Positions 17,751 to 26,971 of a stretch of DNA of 64,000 nucleotides are shown in pieces. The position numbers and the translations under genes were made by a program. The notes under the pieces were generated by a model. It saw only the letters and a list, made by a program, of their open reading frames with translations, ran no database searches and had not been told where the DNA came from. The stretch is from NCBI RefSeq assembly GCF_004335085.1, contig NZ_RQRS01000002.1:124001-188000 (forward strand), given 5' to 3'. Positions within the stretch are counted from its first letter, which is position 1. Each line of letters opens with the position of its first letter. This DNA comes from Pedobacter nototheniae (GTDB lineage Bacteria; Bacteroidota; Bacteroidia; Sphingobacteriales; Sphingobacteriaceae).

Positions 17751-18904
17751 AAATTGCCTTAGTAACAGAATACTTCTATCCGAATAGTAAGGGTGGTACA
17801 GAAAAATATGTTTACCACCAAGCAAAAAAATTAATTGAGGCAGGCAATGTTGTAGTTGTAATTACAATTTCAGAAAATGGTGTTACATCCTTCAAATATG
17901 ATGAAATAGAGGTGCATACTATAAATCATGAAAACAGTGGAGAGAAACAAATTATTAGCGGCCAAAAACCATCAAAAAACATTATTGAATTCGAAAGTTT
18001 ACTCAAAAAATTATCACCTGATACAGTACATTTCCATACATTAACCCCAAGCTTTGGCATTTTCCACATTGAAATTGCAAAGCAACTTAACTGCAAAATT
18101 TTATTTACGGCACATACGCCTAGCATTACTTGTATAAGAGGCGACTTAATGCAATATGGAGCGTATGCATGCGATGGTAAAATTGAAAAACAAAAATGTT
18201 TAAGCTGCTTTTGCAACAAAAAGGGTGTACCTAAATTTTTTAGTCCGGCAACGGCAAAAATTTTGTTAAGCTTTCGTTATCCCAACCATATAGCTAAAGT
18301 AGTTGATTATAAATGCAATACCTTAAACAAACTTAATTCCTTGTGTGATGCACTTTATGTATTTACAAAATGGCAAGAAAAAGTTTTTATAGAAAATGGC
18401 TTTGATCCTTCAAAATTAATAGTAACAACCCAAATGCAAGTACCTCTCAAAACCAAAACTAAAGTAAAGGTTAATGAAGGAAAACTTAAAATTGGTTTTA
18501 TAGGGCGCATAGCCAAAGAAAAGGGACTTCATGTGTTGGTAAAAGCACTAAAAAACATTAATAATTCAAATATAGAACTACATATAGCCGGTATACCACC
18601 TTCAGCAAGAGATAAATATTTTATGCAACTTAAAGGTATAACGGAAAATGTTAAAAATATTTTCTGGCAGTATAATCTTAATGAGGATGAGCTAAAAGAT
18701 TTCTACAAAAAAATTGATCTTCTTTGCATTCCTTCTATATGGTATGAAACTGGTCCTTTTGTTTTATATGAGGCTTTACAGAATAATATTCCAATAATTG
18801 CTAATGATCTTGGTGATATGCGTGAGTGGAAAATTAAAGGTTTTGATGTAAATCTTTATCACGATTTAAATGGTTTAGAACAGCTAATTAAATCAACATT
18901 ATGA
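17747..18904 (+). CDS. Glycosyltransferase family 4
   Basis: GT-B glycosyltransferase of 385 residues. The N-terminal domain starts KIALVTEYFYPNSKGGTEKYV, with the glycine-rich acceptor loop. The C-terminal donor domain begins LKIGFIGRIAKEKGLHVLV and carries the EX7E-like region WYETGPFVLYEAL. A cysteine-rich stretch (CDGKIEKQKCLSCFCNKKG, about 145-163) interrupts the N-terminal domain; clustered cysteines of this kind occur in some GT4 proteins and may bind a metal. It overlaps both neighbours by 4 nt (ATGA). Confidence 0.87.
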   Translation: MKIALVTEYFYPNSKGGTEKYVYHQAKKLIEAGNVVVVITISENGVTSFKYDEIEVHTINHENSGEKQIISGQKPSKNIIEFESLLKKLSPDTVHFHTLTPSFGIFHIEIAKQLNCKILFTAHTPSITCIRGDLMQYGAYACDGKIEKQKCLSCFCNKKGVPKFFSPATAKILLSFRYPNHIAKVVDYKCNTLNKLNSLCDALYVFTKWQEKVFIENGFDPSKLIVTTQMQVPLKTKTKVKVNEGKLKIGFIGRIAKEKGLHVLVKALKNINNSNIELHIAGIPPSARDKYFMQLKGITENVKNIFWQYNLNEDELKDFYKKIDLLCIPSIWYETGPFVLYEALQNNIPIIANDLGDMREWKIKGFDVNLYHDLNGLEQLIKSTL

Positions 18905-19848
18905 TAGAAATAGAGAAAAGAGCCATATTAATAATTCCGTATTTTGGAAAATGGCCTCCTTATTTTCATCTTTTCTTAAAAGGTTGTACAAATAATAAAT
19001 GGTTGCAAATATTATTTATCACTGATTGCGAAATTATTGATCCAAAAATTTCAAATGTAAAATTTATTCCCTTTTCAAGTAAAGAACTCGATGAGTTGAT
19101 TGCGGATAAATTATCAATTGAAAATTACAAATTAAGATTCCCTTATAAATTATGTGATTTAAAGCCCGCATATGGGCATATTTTTGCACACTACATTAAA
19201 GATTTTGAATATTGGGCTTACGGAGATATTGATTTAATTTATGGAAATCTTGGCAAGTATGTTTTACCAAAAATGGACGCTGGATATGATATAATCTCAG
19301 CCAGAGAAGAAATTGTATCTGGATCTTTCACCCTTGTTAAAAACACTAATTATAATAATACACTTTATAATAAGCTCGAAAATTTCACTAGTCTTATAAA
19401 CACTTTACGTTGTGAAGGGATTGACGAAACTAGTCACAATGAAACTATATGGGAAGGATTAAACAAATTACACCTCCCTAAATCATCATTTACCTATTTA
19501 GTTGCTAAAGAGTGTAATGAAAATAAAATTAAAGCATCTTTCGAAACCTTTATTTGTGAAAATTTAAGTGGTAAAGACAAGATTGAATACAACCTTGAAA
19601 GTTTGACAGTTAACAGTACTGAAATAGGATATTTTCACTATGTAATGAATAAAAGAAAACCGTATTTCACCTATCCAAAGTGGGAAAAAATACCTAGCAA
19701 CTTTTTTATTACTGATACTGGTTTTTATAAAAACAGAATAGAAGTTTTACTATTTAACAAACCGAAACTATTGGCTTTATCCTTTTTATATTATACCCGT
19801 AAATTACCTAAGTATATAGCGAGAAAGTTAAAGATACAATATACCTAA
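18901..19848 (+). CDS. DUF6625-like putative glycosyltransferase
   Basis: A 315-residue soluble protein. The start AILIIPYFGKWPPYFHLFLK, the ILFITDCEI strand and the acidic motif YWAYGDIDLIYGNL (about 108-121, with DID as a DxD-like site) resemble the DUF6625 group found in bacterial polysaccharide loci, which has a GT-A-like layout. Support for the family name is recall of these motifs, not a search. Gene order (between two GT4 genes, 4-nt overlap upstream, 4-bp gap downstream) supports a transferase role. A sugar-modifying enzyme of another type remains possible. Confidence 0.6.
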   Translation: MIEIEKRAILIIPYFGKWPPYFHLFLKGCTNNKWLQILFITDCEIIDPKISNVKFIPFSSKELDELIADKLSIENYKLRFPYKLCDLKPAYGHIFAHYIKDFEYWAYGDIDLIYGNLGKYVLPKMDAGYDIISAREEIVSGSFTLVKNTNYNNTLYNKLENFTSLINTLRCEGIDETSHNETIWEGLNKLHLPKSSFTYLVAKECNENKIKASFETFICENLSGKDKIEYNLESLTVNSTEIGYFHYVMNKRKPYFTYPKWEKIPSNFFITDTGFYKNRIEVLLFNKPKLLALSFLYYTRKLPKYIARKLKIQYT

Positions 19849-19852
19849 ATAC

Positions 19853-21094
19853 ATGAATAACGAAGTGATTTTAGGTACTAAAAATATTGTTCTACTAAGT
19901 GGAAGCCATCTTTCATCTAACCCTCGATTGGTAAAAGAAGCACTAGCGCTTATAACTGCAGGATATAGTGTAGATATTGTATGCACTCAAAATTTAAAAT
20001 ATCTGAAGGATTTTGACCTGAAAATTATTGAGTCGTTAAAAGGTGCAAAAATTCATATTGTAGATTATTCAAACCATAAAATAAGTGGTATATACTTAAG
20101 AATAATGTCTGCTTTAAGGGTTAAAGTTAAAAAAGCATTGGGTAAGTTTATGCCTATCATTAACGATTGGGAATGGCTGGAAATAAATCGGATTTTCCCT
20201 GAGATGAAATCAATCCTAAAAAATATTAAAGCCGATTTATATATTGCCCATACCCCTGCAGCACTTCCACTTGCCGCATGGGCTGCAGAATTTCACTCCA
20301 GTAAATTTGCCTTTGATGCAGAAGATTATCACCGGGCAGAAACAGATAATCCTAAACAAGTTATTTTATTTAAAAAACTAGAAGATAAATTTCTTAATCA
20401 AGCAGTTTATATTAGTACTGCAAGTCCATTTATTACAAAGGAATATTCTAAACTATATCCTCAAAAAGAATTGATTACAATCAATAATGTATTTCCTTAC
20501 CAGGCTCAGATATTAAATAAAAATAAACTACCACAACCATTAAAGCTAGTTTGGTTTTCGCAAACAATTGGATTAAACAGAGGAATTCAGGAATTAATTT
20601 ATGAATTAAACAGATTGAATTCAGATAATTTTGAACTTCACTTAAGAGGTACCTGTGATGAAAATACTAAAACCACTCTGTTTAATTCTGCAAATAAAAA
20701 CTGGCAAAATAATATATTTTTTTATCCTCAATGCTCACCTACAAATTTGCAAAAATGGCTTTGTGAGTTCGATATTGGATTATCTTTAGAACATAAAACC
20801 CCATACAATAGGGATATTTGTATTACCAATAAAATTTTTCAATACATTACAGCAGGCTTGGCAATTATTGCAACAAATACCAAAGGCCAAGAATGGGTAA
20901 TAAATCAAGCTCCCGAAATTGGTTTTATTATGGAGCATGATAATATTAACCGAACCTTAAACATATTGAATAATTGGATTGATAAACCAGCAGATTTAAT
21001 TTCGGCGAAGCAAGCATCAAACAATGCAGCTAAAAACCTATTTAACTGGGATATAGAAAAAAACAAATTTCTAAGTATAGTATCATCTACCTAA
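19853..21094 (+). CDS. GT-B fold glycosyltransferase (GT4-like, divergent)
   Basis: The 413-residue protein has an N-terminal Rossmann half (NIVLLSGSHLSSNPRLVKEALALITAGYSV) and a donor half (LKLVWFSQTIGLNRGIQELI, then FYPQCSPTNLQKWLCEFDIGLSLE). It lacks a clean EX7E motif; the equivalent place reads NRDICITNKIFQYITAGLAIIAT, where NKIFQY is common in family members recognised as glycosyltransferases despite weak similarity. It starts 4 bp after the preceding stop. Confidence 0.75.
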   Translation: MNNEVILGTKNIVLLSGSHLSSNPRLVKEALALITAGYSVDIVCTQNLKYLKDFDLKIIESLKGAKIHIVDYSNHKISGIYLRIMSALRVKVKKALGKFMPIINDWEWLEINRIFPEMKSILKNIKADLYIAHTPAALPLAAWAAEFHSSKFAFDAEDYHRAETDNPKQVILFKKLEDKFLNQAVYISTASPFITKEYSKLYPQKELITINNVFPYQAQILNKNKLPQPLKLVWFSQTIGLNRGIQELIYELNRLNSDNFELHLRGTCDENTKTTLFNSANKNWQNNIFFYPQCSPTNLQKWLCEFDIGLSLEHKTPYNRDICITNKIFQYITAGLAIIATNTKGQEWVINQAPEIGFIMEHDNINRTLNILNNWIDKPADLISAKQASNNAAKNLFNWDIEKNKFLSIVSST

Positions 21095-21105
21095 ACAATA
21101 AAAAC

Positions 21106-22377
21106 TTGCAAAACGCTCAAAAAAAAATCAATTTAAAAGCAGGTGTTGTCCACACCTTCCCAGGAATTGGCATGTTTGCAACCGAAACCATAAAAGCTTA
21201 TTATGAGGCCGGTTGGTTACTAAATATGTACACCACAGTTGTAGTACATTCAGGTAAAAAATGGGTTAAAGTTTTAAAATGGATATCGCCTTCATTAGTT
21301 AAAAAATTTAAGCATCGGTACTTTGGTATTTTACCTTGCCAAATGATTAAACTTTACCCATTTAAGGAGATGCTCCGGCTATTTTCCGTTCGTTATTTTT
21401 CCTTAATAACAACAGATAAAATTTGGGAATGGGCAGAAATTAGTTACGATAAATGGGCCGCACGACAATTAAATTCTTCTGTAAAATTGGTTCATGCTTA
21501 TGAGCATGCCGCTTTAGAAACATTTAAAAAGGCTGGAGATCTTGGAATTGTTAAAATTTTGGAGCAAACCAGTCAACATTACCAATTTTACACACAAATT
21601 TTAAATGATCAAGTTGAGAAATATCCTGAATTAAAATCTGATTACAATGAGCAGGTATCAGGTGAACTTTTTGATAAAAGAAATCAACGGAAAGCACTGG
21701 AACTGCAACTGGCCGACTTTATTATCTGTAATTCGTCATTTACGAGAGATACATTAACCCAGGCAAATATTGATTTCAAGAAGATTATTTTAATTCCTTT
21801 GGCCTATCCAAAACCCATTCAATATCTTCCAAAACAGAATACGTTAGAAAAAGTTAACTTTCTTTATGCAGGCAGTTTAAGTCTAAGAAAAGGCACTCAC
21901 ATTCTTATAAATGTTTGGCGAAATCGGTTTGCATCCACCCCAAACGCATCTTTAATATTAGTAGGTAAAAACTTATTACCAGATTCATTTATAAACAATT
22001 TGCCTGATAATATAAAAATATTAGACTTTGTAGATCAAAATACACTCACCACATTATACGATAATGCCGATGTATTTGTTTTCCCAACGCTTGCTGATGG
22101 CTTTGGGATGGTTATAACGGAGGCCATGGCAAGAGGATTACCCGTATTAACAACAAGGAACTCTGCCGGACCCGACTTAATTGAGGATGGTTATGATGGT
22201 TTATTAATAAATGCGGGCAATGCTGATGAATTAGCCGATAAAATGCAGTGGTGCTTATATAATACAAAAGCGTTGGAAAGCATGAGAGAAAGGGCAATAA
22301 AAAAGGCTGAACAATGGCAGTGGGCAGACTATAGAAAAGAACTTATTAAGCAAATTTCGGCCAAAATTAGTGAATAA
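21106..22377 (+). CDS. Glycosyltransferase family 4
   Basis: GT-B glycosyltransferase of 423 residues. The N-terminal domain includes VVHTFPGIGMFATETIKAYY. The donor domain starts NFLYAGSLSLRKGTHILI, with LVGKNLLPDS, ILDFVDQNTLTTLYDNADVF and the EX7E region PTLADGFGMVITEAMARG. TTG at 21106 is the likely start; the next in-frame ATG would remove the first strand. The end overlaps the following GTG start by 8 nt. Confidence 0.86.
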   Translation: MQNAQKKINLKAGVVHTFPGIGMFATETIKAYYEAGWLLNMYTTVVVHSGKKWVKVLKWISPSLVKKFKHRYFGILPCQMIKLYPFKEMLRLFSVRYFSLITTDKIWEWAEISYDKWAARQLNSSVKLVHAYEHAALETFKKAGDLGIVKILEQTSQHYQFYTQILNDQVEKYPELKSDYNEQVSGELFDKRNQRKALELQLADFIICNSSFTRDTLTQANIDFKKIILIPLAYPKPIQYLPKQNTLEKVNFLYAGSLSLRKGTHILINVWRNRFASTPNASLILVGKNLLPDSFINNLPDNIKILDFVDQNTLTTLYDNADVFVFPTLADGFGMVITEAMARGLPVLTTRNSAGPDLIEDGYDGLLINAGNADELADKMQWCLYNTKALESMRERAIKKAEQWQWADYRKELIKQISAKISE

Positions 22378-23647
22378 AGTCCTCATCATTTCTCCTTACT
22401 TCGCCCCATTAAACACAGCAGATTCTCACCGAGTAAGAATGAGTTTGCCTTATTTTGAAAAGTTTGGGTGGCAAGCCGAAGTTGTAAAAGTGAATGATAT
22501 TTATACCGACGTGCCTGTTGATATACTTCTTAATAGAACCATACCAACTGATATTAAAATCCATGAGGTAGGGGCATTTTCAAAAAAATGGACATCAAAA
22601 TTTGGTCTTGGTAGTATTGCTTTACGTTCACTTTGGTTTTATTTTAGGTATGTAAATAAATTGCTTCGTAAAGAGAAATTTGACCTCATCTATTTCTCTA
22701 CCACACAGTTTCCTGTTTGTATTTTAGGTAATTACTGGAAGAAAAAATTCAATATTCCTTATGTTATAGATGTTCAAGATCCATGGCATACCGAATATTA
22801 TAAAAGCAAGCCAAAATCAGAGCGTCCTCCAAAGTATTGGTTTTCATATCACCTTAATAAATGGTTGGAACCACTTGCAATGAGAAATGTAAATGGATTA
22901 ATTAGTGTTTCAGAAAATTATATTTCTGAATTAAAGTTCCGTTATTCTCAACTTCAAAATATTCCTGCTAAGGTAATCACTTTTGGATATGCTCAAATAG
23001 ATTTCGACGTAGCAACTTCGGTAAAATCTACATCCATAAACTTATCCTCTACTTACAAAAATGTAGTTTATATAGGCGCTGTGGGGCATATCATGAAAAA
23101 AAGTTTAATGATCCTTTTCGCAAGTTTAAAAACTATAAAATCAAATTATCCCGAAATTTACAATAAACTAAAATTCAATTTTATAGGAACTAGTTACGCC
23201 CCAAAAGATAAAGGTTACCCAACTGTAATTCCAATAGCAATAAATTACGGTGTTACCGATTGTGTAACTGAACAAACAAATAGAATTGGATACTTTGAGG
23301 CTCTTTCTCTTTTAAGAAATGCTGATGGACTGCTTGTTCTAGGCTCTGACGATGAAAATTATTCGGCCTCAAAAATTTATCCATACCTCAGTGTAAATAA
23401 GCCACTAATGGCAATTTATAATTCAAATTGTGAAGTATTTAAAATGCTTAAAAAGTTTAATGCAAGTACATTAATACCAACTAATGCGGAAGAAAATCAG
23501 CATTTAAATGTTTTAAACTTTATAAATCAAATTCTAAACGATACAAAAGAAGTCGTACTAACTAATCAGAAAGAATTTCAAAAATATAGTGCTGAACAAT
23601 TATCTAAAGAACAAACTGATTTGTTTAATCAGGCTATAAAATCCTAA
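22370..23647 (+). CDS. GT-B fold glycosyltransferase (GT4-like)
   Basis: The 425-residue protein opens with VLIISPYFAPLNTADSHRVR, typical of the first strand and loop of GT4-like enzymes. It continues with IYFSTTQFPVCILG and IPYVIDVQDPWHTEYY, and a donor half with NVVYIGAVGHIMKKSLMILF. The usual EX7E is replaced by GSDDENYSASKIYPYLSVNKPLMAI, as in divergent GT4-like proteins. The start is GTG, 8 nt inside the previous frame. Confidence 0.75.
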   Translation: MNKVLIISPYFAPLNTADSHRVRMSLPYFEKFGWQAEVVKVNDIYTDVPVDILLNRTIPTDIKIHEVGAFSKKWTSKFGLGSIALRSLWFYFRYVNKLLRKEKFDLIYFSTTQFPVCILGNYWKKKFNIPYVIDVQDPWHTEYYKSKPKSERPPKYWFSYHLNKWLEPLAMRNVNGLISVSENYISELKFRYSQLQNIPAKVITFGYAQIDFDVATSVKSTSINLSSTYKNVVYIGAVGHIMKKSLMILFASLKTIKSNYPEIYNKLKFNFIGTSYAPKDKGYPTVIPIAINYGVTDCVTEQTNRIGYFEALSLLRNADGLLVLGSDDENYSASKIYPYLSVNKPLMAIYNSNCEVFKMLKKFNASTLIPTNAEENQHLNVLNFINQILNDTKEVVLTNQKEFQKYSAEQLSKEQTDLFNQAIKS

Positions 23648-23659
23648 TTAAAGGAATAA

Positions 23660-24820
23660 ATGAATGCTCTCCAAAGTCAACAACTCATTAAAAAAGAAAC
23701 GTATTATCCATATATAGATTCCCTTAGGGCTATATCATGCTTTTTTGTAATTATATTTCATTCTTATACGATAGCGCACATAAGAGATGTTGAAAAATCA
23801 ACTTTATTTCAAGGTGGTTATATCGGTGTAGACTTATTCTTCGTTTTGTCTGGCTTTTTAATCACAAAAAATTCGATAAACCAATATATAAGCAAGGGTA
23901 CGTTTAAAATTGGCACCTTTTATTTGAAAAGAATTTTAAGACTTTATCCTCCCCTTTTAATTGCTACTCTAATCTTTTTGGTTCCATTACTATTCTACAA
24001 CTCTAGCTTTGCACTATCAAATGCGTTCTTTTTGCTCACCTATACAGGTGATTGTGTGCTGCTTTTTCAAAAAATATGGTCATCTCTACAATATCCTTCT
24101 ATGTTTTCTCATTGTTGGTCATTAGCTGTAGAAGAGCAATATTACCTTATATTTCCTCTACTATTTATTTACATCACCAAAAAATTTTGGCTTAAAAGAA
24201 ATATTACAACAACATTCCCGCTATTTAATATCGTATTTCTGGCGTTAGTAATTTTGTTGGCTCTTTATATGGATGGACATTTTTATAAATTCTTTTTATG
24301 GCGATTTTTTCAGATATTTTTTGGCGGATACATTGCATTCTTTTTTTCTAAAAACTATTTAAAGACAGCCAAAGAAACTAAATTCTCAAAAGCAATTGTA
24401 CGCTTTATTTCAGCCGCGTATAAAAGCCATATTATCGCAGTTGCAGCATTATTTATATTCTTTATCATATTTATATTTAGCATAAGCTTTGATATTGGCA
24501 AAATCCAGTTACATTATTTCATATTAACCCTAATAAGTTCTATAATTATTTTTAATGCTTACAGCGGAGAGAATTGGTTCTATAAAAAACTCCTCAACAA
24601 TAAAGCTTTAATGTATTTAGGCAAAATATCTTATGGATTATATTTGTTTCATTCTCCAGTATTTTACTTCAAAACATTTAACATATTTAAAATACCAACA
24701 ACGTTACAAGGCTCAATATTTATAGATATTGTTTCAATAATTACTACAATTATACTAGCAGTAATAAGTTACGAAGTAGTAGAAAAAAGGACTTTATCTT
24801 ACAAGAATACCCTTGCATAA
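23660..24820 (+). CDS. Membrane acyltransferase 3 (OafA/YrhL type)
   Basis: An integral membrane O-acyltransferase of 386 residues that adds acetyl or similar groups to surface glycans. Family landmarks are YIDSLRAISCFFVIIFHS (conserved Arg and His in the first helix), GGYIGVDLFFVLSGFLIT, and CWSLAVEEQYYLIFPLL. About ten hydrophobic helices follow, ending in SYEVVEKRTLSYKN. It has no SGNH periplasmic domain. It is one of two such genes in the locus (the other at 28358). Confidence 0.93.
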   Translation: MNALQSQQLIKKETYYPYIDSLRAISCFFVIIFHSYTIAHIRDVEKSTLFQGGYIGVDLFFVLSGFLITKNSINQYISKGTFKIGTFYLKRILRLYPPLLIATLIFLVPLLFYNSSFALSNAFFLLTYTGDCVLLFQKIWSSLQYPSMFSHCWSLAVEEQYYLIFPLLFIYITKKFWLKRNITTTFPLFNIVFLALVILLALYMDGHFYKFFLWRFFQIFFGGYIAFFFSKNYLKTAKETKFSKAIVRFISAAYKSHIIAVAALFIFFIIFIFSISFDIGKIQLHYFILTLISSIIIFNAYSGENWFYKKLLNNKALMYLGKISYGLYLFHSPVFYFKTFNIFKIPTTLQGSIFIDIVSIITTIILAVISYEVVEKRTLSYKNTLA

Positions 24821-24829
24821 TTAATCCAT

Positions 24830-25999
24830 TTGAAAAAGTTAGCCATCATCATAAGTCACCCAATTCAATACTATGCCCCCACTTTCCAAATGTTGGCTAA
24901 GCATTGCGATTTAAAGGTATTTTATACTATTGGAAATACTAATTCAGCTTTATATGATGCAGGATTTAAACGCACAATACAATGGGATATTCCTCTATTA
25001 GAAGGATATAAATATGAATTTGTAGAAAATACAGCAAAAAAACCTAACTCAAATCATTTTAATGGCATTAATAACCCTAAGCTAATTAATAGGGTAAGCG
25101 CTTTCAATCCTGATAAAATATTGGTTTACGGTTGGGCGCACAAAAGCCATTTTCAACTGATGCGGTATTTTAAAGGTAAAATTGAAATTTGGTTCAGGGG
25201 CGATTCTACCTTGTTAGACGAAGGAGCTGGCTTGAAGAATATAATGAGAAAAATTTTCTTAACATATTTATATAAGCACATTGATTATGCTTTTTACACC
25301 GGAATAGCCAATAAAGCTTATTTTAAAAAATTTGGCATCAAAGAAAAACAGCTTGTTTTTTTGCCTCACGCGATAGATAATCAACGTTTTGCAGAAAATA
25401 GAAGCATTGAATCCTCTGTATTAAGAAATCAATTAAATATTAAGCCAAATGAAATTCTAATCTTATTTGCGGGAAAATTAGAAGAGAAAAAAGATCCCAA
25501 ATTACTGCTGGAAGCTTTCTTAAAATTAGACAATAAAAACACACATTTGCTTTTTGTAGGTAACGGTGAATTAGAAAGTGACTTGAAATTTATGGTTGCA
25601 AGTGCTAAAACTGAAACAGATCAAAATACAGCGGCCTCAAGAATCCAGTTTATGAATTTTCAAAATCAATCCCAAATGCCTGTAATTTATCAAGCTTGTG
25701 ATTTATTCTGTTTACCATCACAAGGCCCTAACGAAACCTGGGGGCTTGCTGTAAATGAAGCTATGGCAGCAGGAAAAGCAACTCTCGTGTCAGATAAAGT
25801 AGGTTGTGCAGCCAATTTGGTTAAAGAAAATACTAATGGATATATTTTTGAAAATCGCAATATCAAATCATTGATTGCAAATTTAGCATCTGCGACAGCC
25901 AGTAAACAAAACTTAAAAGAAATGGGCGTAAACTCTTCAAACGTAATAAATGGTTACTCATTTCAGCAACAAGTATATACAATTATTAAGCGTTTATAA
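24830..25999 (+). CDS. Glycosyltransferase family 4
   Basis: GT-B glycosyltransferase of 389 residues: KLAIIISHPIQYYAPTFQML at the start, then a donor domain ILILFAGKLEEKKDPKLLLE, LLFVGNGELESDLK and the EX7E motif region SQGPNETWGLAVNEAMAAGK. The IISHPIQYYAP opening is a recurrent variant in polysaccharide loci. TTG at 24830 is 9 bp after the acyltransferase stop and is forced by the conserved first strand. Confidence 0.88.
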   Translation: MKKLAIIISHPIQYYAPTFQMLAKHCDLKVFYTIGNTNSALYDAGFKRTIQWDIPLLEGYKYEFVENTAKKPNSNHFNGINNPKLINRVSAFNPDKILVYGWAHKSHFQLMRYFKGKIEIWFRGDSTLLDEGAGLKNIMRKIFLTYLYKHIDYAFYTGIANKAYFKKFGIKEKQLVFLPHAIDNQRFAENRSIESSVLRNQLNIKPNEILILFAGKLEEKKDPKLLLEAFLKLDNKNTHLLFVGNGELESDLKFMVASAKTETDQNTAASRIQFMNFQNQSQMPVIYQACDLFCLPSQGPNETWGLAVNEAMAAGKATLVSDKVGCAANLVKENTNGYIFENRNIKSLIANLASATASKQNLKEMGVNSSNVINGYSFQQQVYTIIKRL

Positions 26000-26002
26000 G
26001 TT

Positions 26003-26971
26003 TTGAGAAACATAACAATTATACTTCCAGTAAAAAATGGTGCTGATTTCATAGCTCAGTCTATTCAATCCGTTTTAAACCAAACTTATAAAGATTTTAA
26101 TTTTCTAATTAGCGATGATGCTTCTACAGATGATACTTACGCAATAATATCTTCTTTTAATGATGCGCGCATAAGTTTATTTAAACAAAGCAAATCATTA
26201 GGGCAATTTGGTAGTTTTAATTATTTACTAAGGCAATGCAAAACACCTTTAATTCATTTTTGGTCGCATGATGACGTAATGGCGCCCGATTGCATAGAAA
26301 AGATCATTAATTTCCACCGGGAAAATACTGAAATAGCCCTTAGTTATTGTGGAAGTAACTCAATAGATGAAAAAGGAAATATAATCATTCCATGGAGTTT
26401 CGATGCGACACCTAAAATTTTAGATAGAACGCTATACGCCAAATTCTCCTTAGCTTATGGATGTTTAGCAGGAAGTATTTCTCAGGTTACAATAGATTAT
26501 TCTAAAATTGAACAAAAAATTGCATTCAATGATAATTTTCATGTGTCAGGCGACTTTGAATTTTGGACAAATGTGGCAGAAAATTATAAGATTGGCTTTA
26601 TAAACGGCCAGATGATGAGTATAAGAAATCACAAAAATCAGGTAACGAAAAATATTAAAAACAATTATTATGCTATCACCGAAGGTTTACCAATTATTAA
26701 TAGATTAGCCGGCTGGACAAATATTAAAGAATCAGATATAAAAACAATTAAACGCGAATTGATTTTTGTTTATTACTTCAACCAAATATTATTTCTTTTT
26801 ATTAAAGGGAAATTTAAAATGGCTTTTGAATGTTTAAAATTACTTTCTCACCAAGATAATATAATCATTATTGCATATTCCTGGTTAAAAATGCGTTTCT
26901 TCTATCGCGGAAAATACGAAAACAAAAAAATGATTAATAAGTTACTTTTAACAACAAATGGGGCAGTTTAA
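26003..26971 (+). CDS. Glycosyltransferase family 2
   Basis: GT-A glycosyltransferase of 322 residues with ITIILPVKNGADFI, SDDASTDDTYAII and a SHDDVM motif (about 90-95) where other GT2s have DxD. The segment VSGDFEFWTNVAENYK fits the catalytic ED/GD region. A hydrophobic stretch near 254-270 (LIFVYYFNQILFLFIKG) may attach the enzyme to the membrane. It overlaps the Wzy-like gene by 14 nt. Confidence 0.85.
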   Translation: MRNITIILPVKNGADFIAQSIQSVLNQTYKDFNFLISDDASTDDTYAIISSFNDARISLFKQSKSLGQFGSFNYLLRQCKTPLIHFWSHDDVMAPDCIEKIINFHRENTEIALSYCGSNSIDEKGNIIIPWSFDATPKILDRTLYAKFSLAYGCLAGSISQVTIDYSKIEQKIAFNDNFHVSGDFEFWTNVAENYKIGFINGQMMSIRNHKNQVTKNIKNNYYAITEGLPIINRLAGWTNIKESDIKTIKRELIFVYYFNQILFLFIKGKFKMAFECLKLLSHQDNIIIIAYSWLKMRFFYRGKYENKKMINKLLLTTNGAV

